Assembly: GCA_000697665.1 (NCBI GenBank)
Contig: KL197710.1
Location: forward strand, 1,959,036-2,023,035
DNA length: 64,000 nucleotides
Direction of reading: 5' to 3'
Origin: Jaapia argillacea MUCL 33604
Lineage: Eukaryota > Basidiomycota > Agaricomycetes > Jaapiales > Jaapiaceae
Shown here: positions 13,626 through 24,642 of the stretch, in pieces
Numbering within the stretch: position 1 is the first letter of the stretch
Layout: each line of letters opens with the position of its first letter
The notes under the pieces: model-generated
Told to the model about the DNA's origin: nothing
Databases searched by the model: none
Seen by the model: only the letters and a program-made list of their open reading frames with translations
Translations under genes and position numbers: made by a program

Positions 13626-14734
13626 ATGTCCGGTGTAGCATCCCAAGTTGTCCTTCACCCAGTGACGTCCCAGAGTCTCAAGTTGCTCGGCACAACCACC
13701 GGGCGAGACAAGGTCAGCTTGGCGCCACCCGTTTCCCCAAGACTTGTCTCTTACAGACTCTGTCCACCTAGACTTACCGAGCTGTCCAATATCTCGCTCG
13801 CTTCTTGGCTTGGTTTCTCCTCACAAGGGGCTACAAAGATCAAAGTGTCCGATGGAACGCTCTCAAATCTCATCTGGCTTTGGGCCGCAAGAGTAAGTCC
13901 CTCCCACCACCATGCCGGCATATGGGTGACCGTTCCGAACCTTCCAGTGATGCGCCTTGGAAAGCCTCTGGAAAACCTTCAAGCCGCCTTGCGGGCCATT
14001 CAGTCTTACGGGAAAGGAGAAACCGGCGAGCAGATCACGACGATTGCCAGGCAACTCTCGTATTTCGGTTACCTGTCATATGACACTCTTGTCTGGGTAT
14101 GTTTTCCTTGTTCCGATATCCCTCTGGTTAGAGGTATACTAAGCCACGCCCCAGGCCAATGCCATCAAATTCATCACCCTCAAACCTGAGACCGCCCAAA
14201 AGGTCAACAAGACTGCCAACCGCTTCTGGTTAGCGGGGATTCTCCTCAACATCACACATGGCCTGCTCAAAGTGTGTATACTTTCCCTATGGTAAATGCC
14301 CCTCCGCCACCAAACCCTAACCTTGCCCCTGTTTTGTCAAGGCCGGACGGTTGGCGAATGAGGCGAAGAAGCTCCGTTCTGGTCCTGCTTGGAGCGAGAA
14401 AGATGTTGGCGCGGAAGCTGACCTCGAGCTAAAGTATCGGTCCCTCGAAGTGTGAGCGTTTCCCGTTGGGTTGGACACTGTCTTCAGACTCCTCACCCTC
14501 GCATATCTAGAGCTCGTGCAGCAACGCGGCACCAATTTGTCATCGACGTCCTTGACGTTTGGCTGCCCGCCACCAGCCTCGGCTTGGTCAATATCAACGA
14601 AGGTGTTCTCGGAATCTTTGGGTATGTGATTTATGTTCCTCCACCAAATTAGACTAACCGCCGTCTTCGCCAGTCTTGTGACATCTATCATGGGATTCCG
14701 CTCGCAGTGGATCGCTGTTAATGGAAAGAAATAA
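13626..14734 (+). CDS. PEX11: Peroxisomal membrane protein PEX11
   Basis: Membrane-shaping protein that drives peroxisome elongation and division. It starts MSGVASQVVLHPVTSQS and carries the family's N-terminal signature GRDK followed, after an intron, by TYRAVQYLARFLAWF. The middle shows MRLGKPLENLQAALRA and LSYFGYLSYDTLVW. The C-terminal half has FWLAGILLNITHGLLK and the hydrophobic end VNINEGVLGIFGLVTSIMGF, then WIAVNGKK and the stop. At least five short introns, with acceptors chosen so that the PEX11 frame stays open (for example at about 13775). The length, about 240 residues, fits the family. Confidence 0.92.
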
Positions 14735-15026
14735 CGTGGTAGTCTCATTCGCATTTCTTGAAGACTCTCTGGCCGGATTTCTCAGCTTCATTTCTCCTCT
14801 CATGCACCCAGTCTTTCTTCATATTTGTATTTCTCGAACAACGAAGCCTGGTAGTACAACGATTTTGGATAGGATGGAAACCTGAACCTGAGAATCCGTC
14901 GCTCGAACAGCTCGAAAGAAATTGTGGAATGAAGGAATGACCACCGAACTAAGTCTCTTTTCCCACACTTTCCGAGTTCGTCGGACGCGGAAGCCTGAAG
15001 TTTCTGTGGCTTTGGACCTCAATACC

Positions 15027-15426
15027 ATGAACACCCTCTCGCGACGAGAAGAAGAGACGCTCGCTAAAGCTACCAAGGCTCGAGCACTCAAGGAATGCGA
15101 CCCCCTCGTCAAAGGTCTACTCCGTTCACCCTTTCCGTTCCCGTTGAAGCTAACACCCTCGCTTCACCAGAGTTTGCAGAGTGCGCGACAGGCCGCACTG
15201 TCTCGGTAGTGTGGGCGTGTAAAGACAAATATAAAGAGTTACAGAACTGCATGGTACAATAGTGAGTCTGCCCTTAGTGCTTGTTGTGGTGTTTGTACTG
15301 AATCTGTCACGATTCTCGAGTACGGGACCTGAGCCAATGGCTTCCGTCAGAGAAGAATATCTACGACTGCGAAATCAACAACACGCGGAAGGAAATGCCG
15401 GTCATACGTCGACCCCGACCTTATAA
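15027..15426 (+). CDS. CMC1: Mitochondrial COX assembly protein of the CMC1 family (twin CX9C)
   Basis: Small copper-related assembly factor of the mitochondrial intermembrane space, needed for cytochrome c oxidase biogenesis. Three exons give about 94 residues. The twin CX9C motifs are complete: CDPLVKEFAEC across the first splice and CKDKYKELQNC near 15230. Then come MVQY, the second splice, and a helical tail with EEYLRLRNQQH. These pairs form the disulfide-bonded CHCH fold used for import by the Mia40 relay. The start at 15027 gives the compact protein; an in-frame extension upstream is possible, but the family does not need it. The spacing and the EEYL tail favour CMC1 over CMC2. Confidence 0.82.
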
Positions 15427-15645
15427 CACCACCGGTGGGTGCGGGAATTGGAATGGATGTTGAGACACTATCCTTGCAAAATACCTCTCACTCCAAACTA
15501 CCTTCCGATGCCCTCGTCTTGGTTGCAAAGGCGGTCGCTACGTCCCATCTTCGACTTTATTCAAGGGGGAGAAGTGTGTGTGTGATTATGGGCAAGGGCT
15601 GCCGTATATATGCAATAATCTAGAGTATCGTAGCGAATAAGAGTT

Positions 15646-17130
15646 TTACGACGAAGGAGACTTCGATGCGGATGCAAGGGAATCCTCAGAGAGCAGAGGT
15701 GTCGTCTTCTTTTCAGTCCCTTTCCCTCTGAGGACATTCTCAATGTAAAACTCCCCAGCCTGCGGTAACTATGAGCATCGTCACATAAGAGCAGACAGCG
15801 TGATAATTCTCACCTTGTAACTGCTGCGAACAAGGGGCCCACTGGCGACATAGAGGAAGCCCATGTCATCGGCGACTTGTTTCCACCGATCGAACTCTGT
15901 GGGATCAACATAACGGTCGACCTTCATATGTCGTTTGGTTGGTCGCATGTATTGTCCAAACGTCACGACGTCGACGTCGACCTTCCGGAGCTCTGTGTGG
16001 AAACTGTTTAGTAGAACGCGACTATGGGTGAAAGATCGACCAACCTCGCAAGGTATCCATGACCTGCTCTTCATTCTCACCCACCCCAAGCATTATGCTG
16101 GTCTTCGTCACTCGCACGCCTTCCTTCTTGGCATGTTCCAGCACGGATAAGCTTTGTCGGAAAGTAGCTCTTCGGTCACGGACGAAAGGTGTCAGGGCTT
16201 CCACCGTTTCGACATTGTGGGCGTAAACATCGAGTCCGGATTTGGCGACGAGAGATACCAGGGGTAAAGATCCAGCAAAGTCACCTGTTAACGCCTCGAC
16301 CAGGATTTGAGGAGCCCTAAGAATATTGGTGAATGGAAGTTGAGCGGTGGAAAACGTGGAAAGGGTTACTTCTGCTTGATCTTTCGGATTGTCTCGGCGA
16401 AATGATGAGCTCCGCCGTCGGCGAGATCTAGAAGCGTAGAGTAAGCTTCAAGATGTAGCGAAAGGGTTAATAAGACGACGAACCGTCACGATCAACACTC
16501 GTCAGGACAATGTACCCAAGACCCCATCGGCTAATCGCTTCAGCAGTGTTCTCAGGTTCGTGGGGATCCAGCGGTGGAGGCGTTCGAGAGGTCTTGACGG
16601 AGCAGAAGCGACACCCACGGGTACATGTATCCCCCATCAACTATCCAGACGCGTCAAGGATCGGCAATATATGTGTGCGACTAGGGACTTACCATAATAG
16701 TGGCTGTCGCCCCTCTGCGACCCTCTTCTTCGCTAACACCCTCTTTACCACCCCAGCAATCGCCAATATTGGGACACCGTGCTTCTTCGCATACAGTATG
16801 GAGACCCAGGCCTCGAAGGTCCTTCCTGATCTTCTTGAATGACTCTCCCGACGGGATTGTGGTTTTCAGGTGTGCTGGTAGGCGTGGGCTGAATGAGGTG
16901 GATGGTCAGTCATGGGACGTCGTGGGGACAGAGAAAGCGTACGTTTTGGCGGTACCAAGTACCACACGATCCGTGGCATCTCCAGAAATGAAGTCATCAA
17001 GAGAGGGGCCTTCTGCCAACTTCTTGCTGAAGCTGGGAGTGCTTGATGAAGGTGTCGCCAAGCAGCGAGCAAAGCGAGGCGCTCCAAGAGACTTTTGGAA
17101 GGATTGGCGAAGACAATTTAGACCCGACAT
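15646..17130 (-). CDS. LIP5: Lipoyl synthase, mitochondrial
   Basis: Radical-SAM enzyme that inserts two sulfur atoms into octanoyl groups on lipoyl domains. It starts [16 protein letters not shown] at 17130, a basic mitochondrial leader. Both iron-sulfur cluster motifs are visible: [12 protein letters not shown] (auxiliary cluster, CX4CX5C) near 16760-16790 and CTRGCRFC (CX3CX2C, SAM cluster) near 16600-16630. Further conserved blocks are LTSVDRDDLADGGA, the [14 protein letters not shown] region near 16190 and [11 protein letters not shown] near 15930. The end is [16 protein letters not shown] and a short Ser-rich tail. Six or so short introns. Its acceptor protein (LAT1) and acyl donor (ACP) are also encoded in this window. 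Confidence 0.95.
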
Positions 17131-17410
17131 GGTCGTCCTAGACAAAACACAAGGCGGAGGTCAAAGTTGTGAGATTTCTCTGTCAGGCGGAGGACCGCGA
17201 CGGTCGCCGTACAGCGTGGGAATGTCACTACCTACACCCCAACTAAACCTAATTTCTCGAGATTCTTGGACATACTACTTGTTGTTCAACTCTTCCACTT
17301 ACAAACGTCCGCGGCTTCTAAAAGCTTGACGTACAGTACCCCTCGTCCCTCGAACAGCAACGAATAATCTTCCCGAAAATCCTGGAAAAAGTGGAGACCT
17401 CACGTTGCAG

Positions 17411-19249
17411 ATGCCACAAATTCTCCTTCGCCTCTGCTCCTTCACCCGCACTTTCGTATCTTCTGATCACCCATGGTCGGAAGGTATTGCACTGCTCCTC
17501 AGCTTGGCGACAAGTTCGAATGAATTTATTGAAAGACGAAGCTACCATTTCTACTCCTGCTCGGGTCACCTTCGCCGCTCTGTTGACCGCGGAAGTATCA
17601 TGTCCAGTCCTTCTCAACTCGCTCGTCCACCGTCTCCTTGGTAAGATCGGCAACTTGAGCAATGCCTCTCCATCCGTCGCCCATGTAGATCCTGCGTAAT
17701 ATGTTCCCCCCCGTCACCAATCTTACCATCTGAATGGCAGTCGACGGATGAAGAGGGAATAGTTGCTTTCTTGAAACTTCCCGGACTGCGCACTCTCGAT
17801 CAGTACGGAGGAAGGGGGGGGGGGGGGGGGGGGGAAGCCTATGAAAATACTCTCTGTGTAAGTACCATAGATCCATGTCATTCTTTTGCTGATTACCCCA
17901 GGTTTTTTCAGGCGGCTGTGTATATCACCGCGAGCACGGATGTCGAGAACCGCCGTATCCTCCTTTTTCCTTTTCTTTCTGAGGCTACGCGCTACAAACT
18001 AAGGTGACAATCAGGATATGCTAGCGAGCCTAAAATCCGTGATGCTTTCTCCCTCTGCACCCATCCACCCAGCCAGACGGCCGTGACATTGTTCCACGTG
18101 GACGTGACTTGTAATTACGGCGTGACTGAAGTCTTCACCGTCTGATATTACAACTTGAAATCTTATCCTTTGTCTGAACATCCCTTTCGTCTTCCGATCT
18201 TCAGTATCATGAACTTCTTGGATCAGTACGATGATGCGTTCGCCAGGAGTCCTCTGCCGATGTCGGATGATCTGGCGGCTGGCCTTGGTAATATAGTCCT
18301 CCTCAATTCTGGATGTATCCTGACCTGAGGCGTCTGGATAGGTTTGATACAGAGTGTGTTCCCTCGCCTGAACGATCCGTCGATCACCGATGTTGAACGT
18401 TCGAGGTACTTGGGACAATACATGGTATAATATCGCGTCCTTTCGCGTGGTAACAATATTTAACAACCCGATGATTAGTTACCTCGCATCCGGTTGGAAA
18501 TAATGGAACAGCAAGAAATCATCTTCAGTCGCTTCACTGCTTTCTACATCCTGAAGCTCCTGGAAAAGTGGAGGGCCGCGGACGACCCGAACTCCCCTTA
18601 TTTCACTATGCTCAACCACATCGTTGACAACCCCTACTTCCACATATTCTTCTCTTCTGACCATCCGGCGTCCAAAGGAATCACCCTCCTCCATGCCCAA
18701 CGGCTCGACAAAGTCGCATGGAACTCCGTAGATGATGAGGATGGTGTCTTCCACGGGTGCCAGTTTTTGGCGACTATGCTTATATTGGAAGAATCCGAGC
18801 AAGTCCTTCCCCAACCGCTGGTCGACCGTCTCGTCGTAAAGATCAGAAACTGGGAAAGAGTCTTTGCGTCCATTCCCGATATGGATCCCCTACCTCGCGC
18901 CATCGGTCTACTGCGCCGCCAGCCTAGCTGGTTGCGCGATGGCAAACAAGTGAGGGGCGAAATGGAGAGGAAGTTGCGGGCTTGTAACCTCCCAGGGTGC
19001 AGAGTCCCATATGTCCCGGGGAATGACACTCTGCAGCAGTGCTCGAGGTGTAAGACGGCGAGATACGTGAGTGGCGTGGACCCAGTGTTATCTGCTGTAG
19101 GCTCATCTATACCTTTGTCAGTGTTCTCAGGACCATCAGCGTCAACACGTATGTACATGCCCAATGTTATTACACTCCACTCTGACAGTCCGGTTTCACA
19201 TCAGTGGGTTCCCCATAAGCAGCTCTGCCATAGGCCGGTGTGGGTCTAA
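17411..19249 (+). CDS. MYND-type zinc-finger protein (5' half uncertain)
   Basis: The last exons are well supported. A long open exon (about 18480-19063) encodes FSRFTAFYILKLLEKWRAAD and a helical region, then the finger CNLPGC..CSRCKTARY. Two short introns bring in CSQDHQRQH and WVPHKQLCHRP, which completes the C4-C2HC MYND pattern, and the stop is at 19249. An upstream exon (about 18350-18423) gives SVFPRLNDPSITDVERSRYL. The 5' part (17411-18300) has several coding-like pieces in different frames, a G21 tract, and a SSDHPWSEGIALL segment resembling SSDHPASKGITLL in the main exon. I could not connect these pieces into one frame. MYND fingers bind proteins; no target can be inferred. The gene diverges from lipoyl synthase. 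Confidence 0.62.
17814..17834 (+). repeat. G21 homopolymer tract
   Basis: Twenty-one consecutive G bases in the 5' half of the MYND gene. The flanking frame (..LRTLDQYGG before it, EAYENTLC after it) stays open at this length. A change of one base would alter the frame if this is exonic. Long G runs are also a common place for sequencing or assembly errors. Confidence 0.98.
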
Positions 19250-19429
19250 AGGGTCATAAACGCACTGTCGTATTGTATTGACTGGATCTAATGTCGACTC
19301 CATTGCATTTTCATACCATGTGTCGGCGCTGTAGATTTACATTCGTCGCGTGACGTCACGCGTATGTGCCACTGTGCGCTTCCGAAGAGCGTTCTGAACC
19401 GCAACCACAACCAACACATCCTCAGCATC

Positions 19430-20336
19430 ATGGCTAGAGGCGTCCCTATTATGGTGAGCAGCCACCAATTTTAGGCTCTCCTTGGTTTTCCTTGATTCGC
19501 CTGGCAACCTAGCCACTCAAACCGAAGGCCGGGAAGCCCGTGACAGGATACGTGTTGTGTAGGTGTGAGCGTTGCATTGCCGGTCCTCAAGGATATATGC
19601 TACAAATCAAGGCCACAGCGAGAATGCATTTGAAGAAGTGGCCTCCCAAACCTCCTCGCGCGATGGACGCACACTCAAATCAACCTCCGTCGATTGAAGT
19701 TCCCAGTTCACCCGTGGCTGGCCCCAGTTCCGCCAAAGAGGATCAACAAACCACCTCGAAGTATTTCGAGCCTATCAGTCTTCCAAGTGGTACGTACTAT
19801 AGTGCCGAAGCATCTCCAGCCAAAGCATTACTAGGTGGGCAACGCTGATACAACCAGTACTCTCAGCCTCAAATTCCTCCCATGCCCCCAAAGTTATTCC
19901 CAATACGCTAATCTCGAGCTCGAAGTTCTACACGAAAAGACCTTTGCTTCTTACGAATCTCACAGACTCGGATACTGTCTCCGTACCCTATATCCCATGG
20001 CATGCCATGAAACTTGGGCATACACTCGGGAACACCAAAGCTACGACGGCTACCGTATATGCCTCTGGACCCTATGACCGCGATTCGACTGAAATCCCTC
20101 GTGTTAATTCAGCCGCCCTGCCTCACCGCAAACCCACTCGGTCTACACTATCCACGCTTGCTCGGGACGTTCTTCGCGCCCTTGCGCCCAATCGACCACC
20201 AACCCATCCTCAGGTCCCCAGACCTTCCGAGGCCCAAGACTCCGTTTCTACGCATAGAATATCTGGTGATGAATGTCAAGCCTCTTCCGGACTCCATAAT
20301 GGCGGCGACCATTCTCTGTTAGATTTACTCCCATAA
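19430..20336 (+). CDS. Hypothetical protein with an N-terminal Cys-rich CxC..C finger
   Basis: Three exons joined by clean GT-AG introns encode about 250 residues. It starts MARGVPIM and continues PLKPKAGKPVTGYVLCRCERC, then a His after about 20 residues (ATARMHLKK). This is a C-x-C-x2-C..H arrangement like the small finger at the start of KDDZ/Tnp2-type transposon proteins in mushrooms (family recollection, not proven). The rest is Pro/Ser/Thr-rich and low in structure, ending LLDLLP at 20336. No transposase core, terminal repeats or target duplication is visible nearby. It could be a domesticated or truncated transposon N-terminus, or an unrelated host protein. Confidence 0.55.
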
Positions 20337-20693
20337 CTGTTGGTAGCACGGATCCCTGACCTCCCAACACTGTCCGACTGAGCCTGGTGAAGTGTTTGAG
20401 TTTTCGCTTTCAATGCAGCATAGCCCTTTCCCAAGACATTTTGTATCATATCGCGATACCTACTGTCACTGTATCATATGCCGTTGATGAACGTCTTGCG
20501 AGTTCCTTCAATTGTTGGCCTTCGCCACTGAATGCAATTTTGAATGCAAAGGGCTGGCCGGGGTCCTGATGCGCAATCGGGAATCGCCGTGCTGAGTTTG
20601 TAGGTCTGACACAGAAAACCTTATTTCACCGACCCATCCACACAACCAAAAGACCCTCCGTTCGTCACCTCCGGCATCTCCTCATCTTAACCA
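20337..20693. other. Intergenic: RPS28 upstream region
   Basis: About 360 bases between the finger-protein stop and the RPS28 start. A pyrimidine-rich stretch precedes the ATG, as expected for a ribosomal-protein gene leader. No gene is supported. Confidence 0.4.
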
Positions 20694-21081
20694 ATGGTGG
20701 GTTCAGATATATTTCACCTGCAGTTGTGTCAATTCTAACCGTTGCCCTCTAGGATTCATCAAAAGCCCCCGTCAAGCTCGCCAAAGTCATCAAGGTTTGC
20801 CCAAGATTCACCCCTTCAATGTGAATCATTGATGGAGGAGAATTTCTGCCACTGTAGGTTCTCGGACGAACTGGATCGCGTGGAGGTGTCACCCAAGTCC
20901 GCGTCGAGTTTATGGACGATACCAGCCGGACCATCATCCGAAACGTGAAGGGTCCCGTACGAGAGGAGGATATCTTGGCTCTACTCGAGAGTGAGCGTGA
21001 AGCTCGGTGCGTCTTCTCCGAGCTCATCCATGTTTTATTACTGATTTGATTTGATTTGCTGTGGTCAGTCGTCTGCGCTAG
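20694..21081 (+). CDS. RPS28: 40S ribosomal protein S28 (eS28)
   Basis: Small-subunit ribosomal protein near the mRNA exit site. Four exons give a 67-68 residue protein, the expected length. The first exon is only the ATG (20694-20696), followed by an intron to 20752. Exon 2 (20753-20794) encodes [14 protein letters not shown]. Exon 3 (20858-21006) encodes [18 protein letters not shown] and [19 protein letters not shown]. Exon 4 (21069-21081) gives the terminal RRLR. Every conserved eS28 block is present. Introns near or in the start codon are common in fungal ribosomal-protein genes. Confidence 0.97.
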
Positions 21082-21516
21082 ATTTGCTCTTTTATTTCGT
21101 TGATCCCTCTCTCTTGCTATTCGCATGTATGGTTATGAGCTCATGCTAAATCCGTATGCATGACCAGGAGGCTCCATCGCCGTCTCGCTTCCTATCCGTT
21201 GCGTCTCCATTGACTATTTGAGGATCGACATAAGGCGGCGTCTGTGCCCAACATTGAGATCGTCTGAGCCAGTGGCCGCGTGGGTACCAACTCTCTTCAA
21301 AGTTTATCATGCCAGTTACCTTCTCTGCCCGATACTGCGCTTGAAATCGGACTCTTCACATGAAGTGCCTTTTGCCACGCCGCTCGCTGCAGCTCTCCGA
21401 TACGCAGGAGATGCCCGAGATTGCACAACCTGCTTACCTTATAACTTGGTACCTGCCAGAATGTCAGAGCTCCTCTCAACGATACCTCCCCGTTTCCCTC
21501 CCAGGCGAGCGACGCA
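21082..21516. other. Intergenic or unassigned 5' exon of the glycosyltransferase gene
   Basis: Between RPS28 and the chosen start of the family-8 glycosyltransferase. Several short plus-strand frames run through it. One or more could be an upstream exon, because an acceptor-like CCCAG lies just before 21505, but no join gave a recognisable N-terminus. Confidence 0.35.
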
Positions 21517-22619
21517 ATGCACCTCCAAGCAGCCTACGTTACTCTACTCACGAGCACGTCCTATCTCCCGGGAACGCTGGTGCTCGATTATTCCTTGAAA
21601 TCCGTGGATTCAAAGTTCCCGCTGGTGGTCATGGTCACACCAGATGTACCGTCAGAGACCATTGAGGTGCTACGCAAGCGAGGTATTGCGGTCAAAGAGG
21701 TCAACAAGTTGGAACCTGGTGCGGGCAGTCATGCTCTATCTTCGAATGACGCCCGATTTACGGATACGTGGACAAAGCTAAGGTACGCTTGAGATCGTCT
21801 AGCCGAGTAGTTTGTTTCGTGATCTGACCCTACTCCGTGGACAGGGGCTTCCAATTGGTAGAATTTGATGTATGGGCTTTCATCCAGTCTACCCCCTCAT
21901 TACTTCGCTCATTAGGATTCTAGCGAGTCGTCCTATTGGACTCTGATATGATTGTGATGAAGAACATGGACGAGTTGATGGATCTCGAGTTACCCAAAGA
22001 TTGGATCGCAGCCGCCCACGTATGCGCGTGTAATCCACGGAAAATCAAACACTACCCCCTTGACTGGTAATCTCCACCCTCCACACTCTTGCATCCCTCC
22101 ATTGACATCTGATGAAGGATACCTGAGAATTGCGCCTACACTCCCCTATCTCACCCCACCGCACTCACATCGCCAACACAAATCACCCCAACCAGTCCTC
22201 GACCCTACGCCCTCCTCAACAGCGGAACGGTAGTCCTCACACCCTCCCATGAACTCATGCATCAAATCACCCAATACCTGTGTACATCCCCACTCGTTCC
22301 CTCCTTCTCCTTCCCCGACCAAGATCTCCTGTCGCATTTCTTCAAGGATAGGTGGAAACCTCTGCCTTGGTGTTTCAACGCTCTGAAAACTTTACGCGTG
22401 ATCCACAAACCGTTGTGGAGGGATGAGGAGATTAGATGTTTGCATTATATTTTGAATGATAAGCCGTGGCATTACAGGGCTGGAGATGGGGGTTTTGGGC
22501 CGGATTACGAGGAGATGAATAGGTGGTGGTGGGATAGGTTTGACCACGTTGGAGAGGAGATACAGAGGGCTGATGCAATGCATTGGAAATTGGTTTCATC
22601 ACTGGTTGGGAAGACATAG
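21517..22619 (+). CDS. Glycosyltransferase family 8 (glycogenin/galactinol synthase-like)
   Basis: Retaining GT-A glycosyltransferase that uses a nucleotide sugar with a divalent metal. The start MHLQAAYVTLLTSTSYL is typical of GT8 proteins. After two short introns the metal-binding DxD motif appears in VVLLDSDMIV (about 21930), then MDELMDLELP. Further on are the NSGTVVLTPSHEL block near 22215 and FPDQDLLSHFFK near 22320, where the glutamine and aspartates line the active site in the family. WHYRAGDGG is near 22470 and the stop at 22619. No signal peptide or membrane segment is visible, so a cytosolic enzyme is likely. The acceptor sugar or lipid cannot be read from sequence. It converges with KAE1, whose stop is 119 bases away. 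Confidence 0.85.
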
Positions 22620-22738
22620 CGCCTCTTAATACGTATCGCACAATAATAGGGTCGCACCGGATCTCAGACAAGTTGGAAAAGGATATCCCGGAAGGAGACG
22701 AGAGGAATACAGCTACCGATCTTGAATACAACCAAGAC

Positions 22739-24219
22739 TTATGCTCGCCACGCAACATGTACCTCGTCTGTGCGGAATCTACATCTCCAATCAGTGTTCC
22801 ATGCAGCGGCCAAGAACAAAAGATCTCACCTCTGAGTACATGTACTCTCCACCAGCGGTGTCGTATATCCCATTCGATAACTCAGAAGGCCAGCTTGGGC
22901 GATCATAATCCCGTTGTCGATACAAAATCTAACGTGGAAAATATCAACTTCGTGAAGCAAAATCCGGCAGAGTCGGACCAACCTTTCATCTGTTGCAAAG
23001 ACTTGTCCATTCCGCTCCGAAGCCATCACACCCATCATCTCCTGAAGTCGCTCGTTACCTATCCATCGGGAAATAGGAGATCAGGAATTAGAGTACGGAA
23101 TCAGGACATCAATTCCCACTCACACCCGACACCCCCAACAATCAAGACCTCTTTGCTCCCAATGTGGGCCATAGCACGTTCCGTGATCTCCACCAACATC
23201 GCAAACACAGTTTCTTGTAAAGAGAAACATAAATCTGCAGGGGTGATGATATCCTCCCCATTTAATTCATCTGTGGTGGGATCGATGCGGAATCGTTTGT
23301 CGGTGGTGTACGCCTCTGTCGCTGTCAGGATGCCGGATAGGCTGAGATCCATTCCCTTCGTTGAATAAGGAAGGGGCAATAGTCGTTTCCCCCTACGAGA
23401 CGGTGAACTGAATAAAAGGCGCGATCTGAATGAAGTGATAGGCTCACTTTTTGGCTTCTTGTTCAATGTTGTACCCCGGACTTGGATCATTGCTAAGGTT
23501 GATGACCCTCGCAAAACGATCGAGGCAGTTGCCAACTGCGATGTCCAATGTCTCTCCGAAGATGCGATAGCATTGTCTCGAGTATGCTATTACTTGGGTA
23601 TTTCCACCGGAGACGTACAAAACCACAGGGTTCTGAGCACCAGTGATTTCGCGGCCCATCTCGATATCTGTATATGGTGGGTTGAAGTCCGCACATCTAG
23701 GTGGAACAACAGAGGGAGGACTTACGGCCAACACAATGATTCACCCCCACGAGGGGCTTGTTGAATAGGAGGGATAACGTCCTGGCAACCAGCGCAACAG
23801 ATACAAGTGGTGCTCCCATTCCAGGACCTACAGACCCATCAGCCCCTGACATTTCGGAGAAGAGTGAACTCACCTTTGGTATAACATATACAATCGATAT
23901 CACGCATAGCAATACCAGCTTGCTTCAATGCATCTTTGATGACTTTCAACGCCCACTCTCGATGGTGTTGAGCAGTGTCCCGGGGAAGAAAACCTTCTCC
24001 CGGAGGTGTGATATAGGTGTGTCGGACGTTGGAAAGGACAGAAGATGAGCCATCTTCGGCGTGTTTGATGATCCCTGCTCCTAGTTTGTTTGCAGAGCCT
24101 TCCAGTCCTAGTGCGTAGTAAGGACGATCTACGAGTGGTGTGAGCAAGTGACTGAGAGACTGGATGATGATCAGACCTGGTTTCTTCAAGGGGTTCGATT
24201 TTCGTAGGCGGCCAGGCAT
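22739..24219 (-). CDS. KAE1: KEOPS subunit Kae1, tRNA N6-adenosine threonylcarbamoyltransferase
   Basis: ASKHA-fold catalytic subunit of the KEOPS/EKC complex, which makes t6A37 on ANN-decoding tRNAs. It starts [15 protein letters not shown], a basic extension; the Kae1 core begins [17 protein letters not shown]. The metal-binding HxxxH is in GVNHCVGH near 23730. Nucleotide-binding blocks are [14 protein letters not shown] near 23620 and [15 protein letters not shown] near 23130. The C-terminus is [14 protein letters not shown], and a last intron joins this to [13 protein letters not shown], the expected Kae1 end, with the stop at 22739. Six or so short introns. Length is family-typical apart from the N-terminal extension of about 30 residues. 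The cytosolic paralogue group fits better than mitochondrial Qri7. Confidence 0.94.
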
Positions 24220-24642
24220 AGTAGTTATTGATTCGGGCGCGGTTCAGTAGTCCCGATGGCGGAATGTTGCGGGTCACAACGGTGGAGAAACAATCACTCC
24301 AAGTTGCGAGTGCGTCAAGTTGGGAGGGAGAAATGAGTCAGATAAGATAACGTATCGCCGACGTTTTCCCTGTCACCACACCCAGCGCAAGACAGTTGCA
24401 GGGAAATCGAGACAAGGACGAGTCGGAGAAAAGGCCACGGTCGCCGAGTCTCCCACACAGGTCGTTGAACGCTGAAGGAAATGAACCAAGACCATTCCAG
24501 TCTGGGGAGTTGAGTCGGGAGTACGGGTGATTACTGAAATGAAACAATCTATAAAAGCATAACATAAACGAGCAGAGTTTCCCAACACCACAGCGACAAG
24601 CTACAAAACGCCAAATAACACGGTCAAAGGTAAGATATCCAC
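24220..24642. other. Intergenic: KAE1 promoter and LAT1 3' flank
   Basis: About 420 bases between the KAE1 start codon and the LAT1 stop codon, both on the minus strand. No supported gene; it should contain the KAE1 promoter and the LAT1 3' UTR. Confidence 0.4.

Noticed and set aside
19250-24219. A secondary-metabolite or secretion cluster around the glycosyltransferase
   Set aside because: Its neighbours are RPS28 and KAE1, both housekeeping; no synthase or tailoring enzymes are adjacent.
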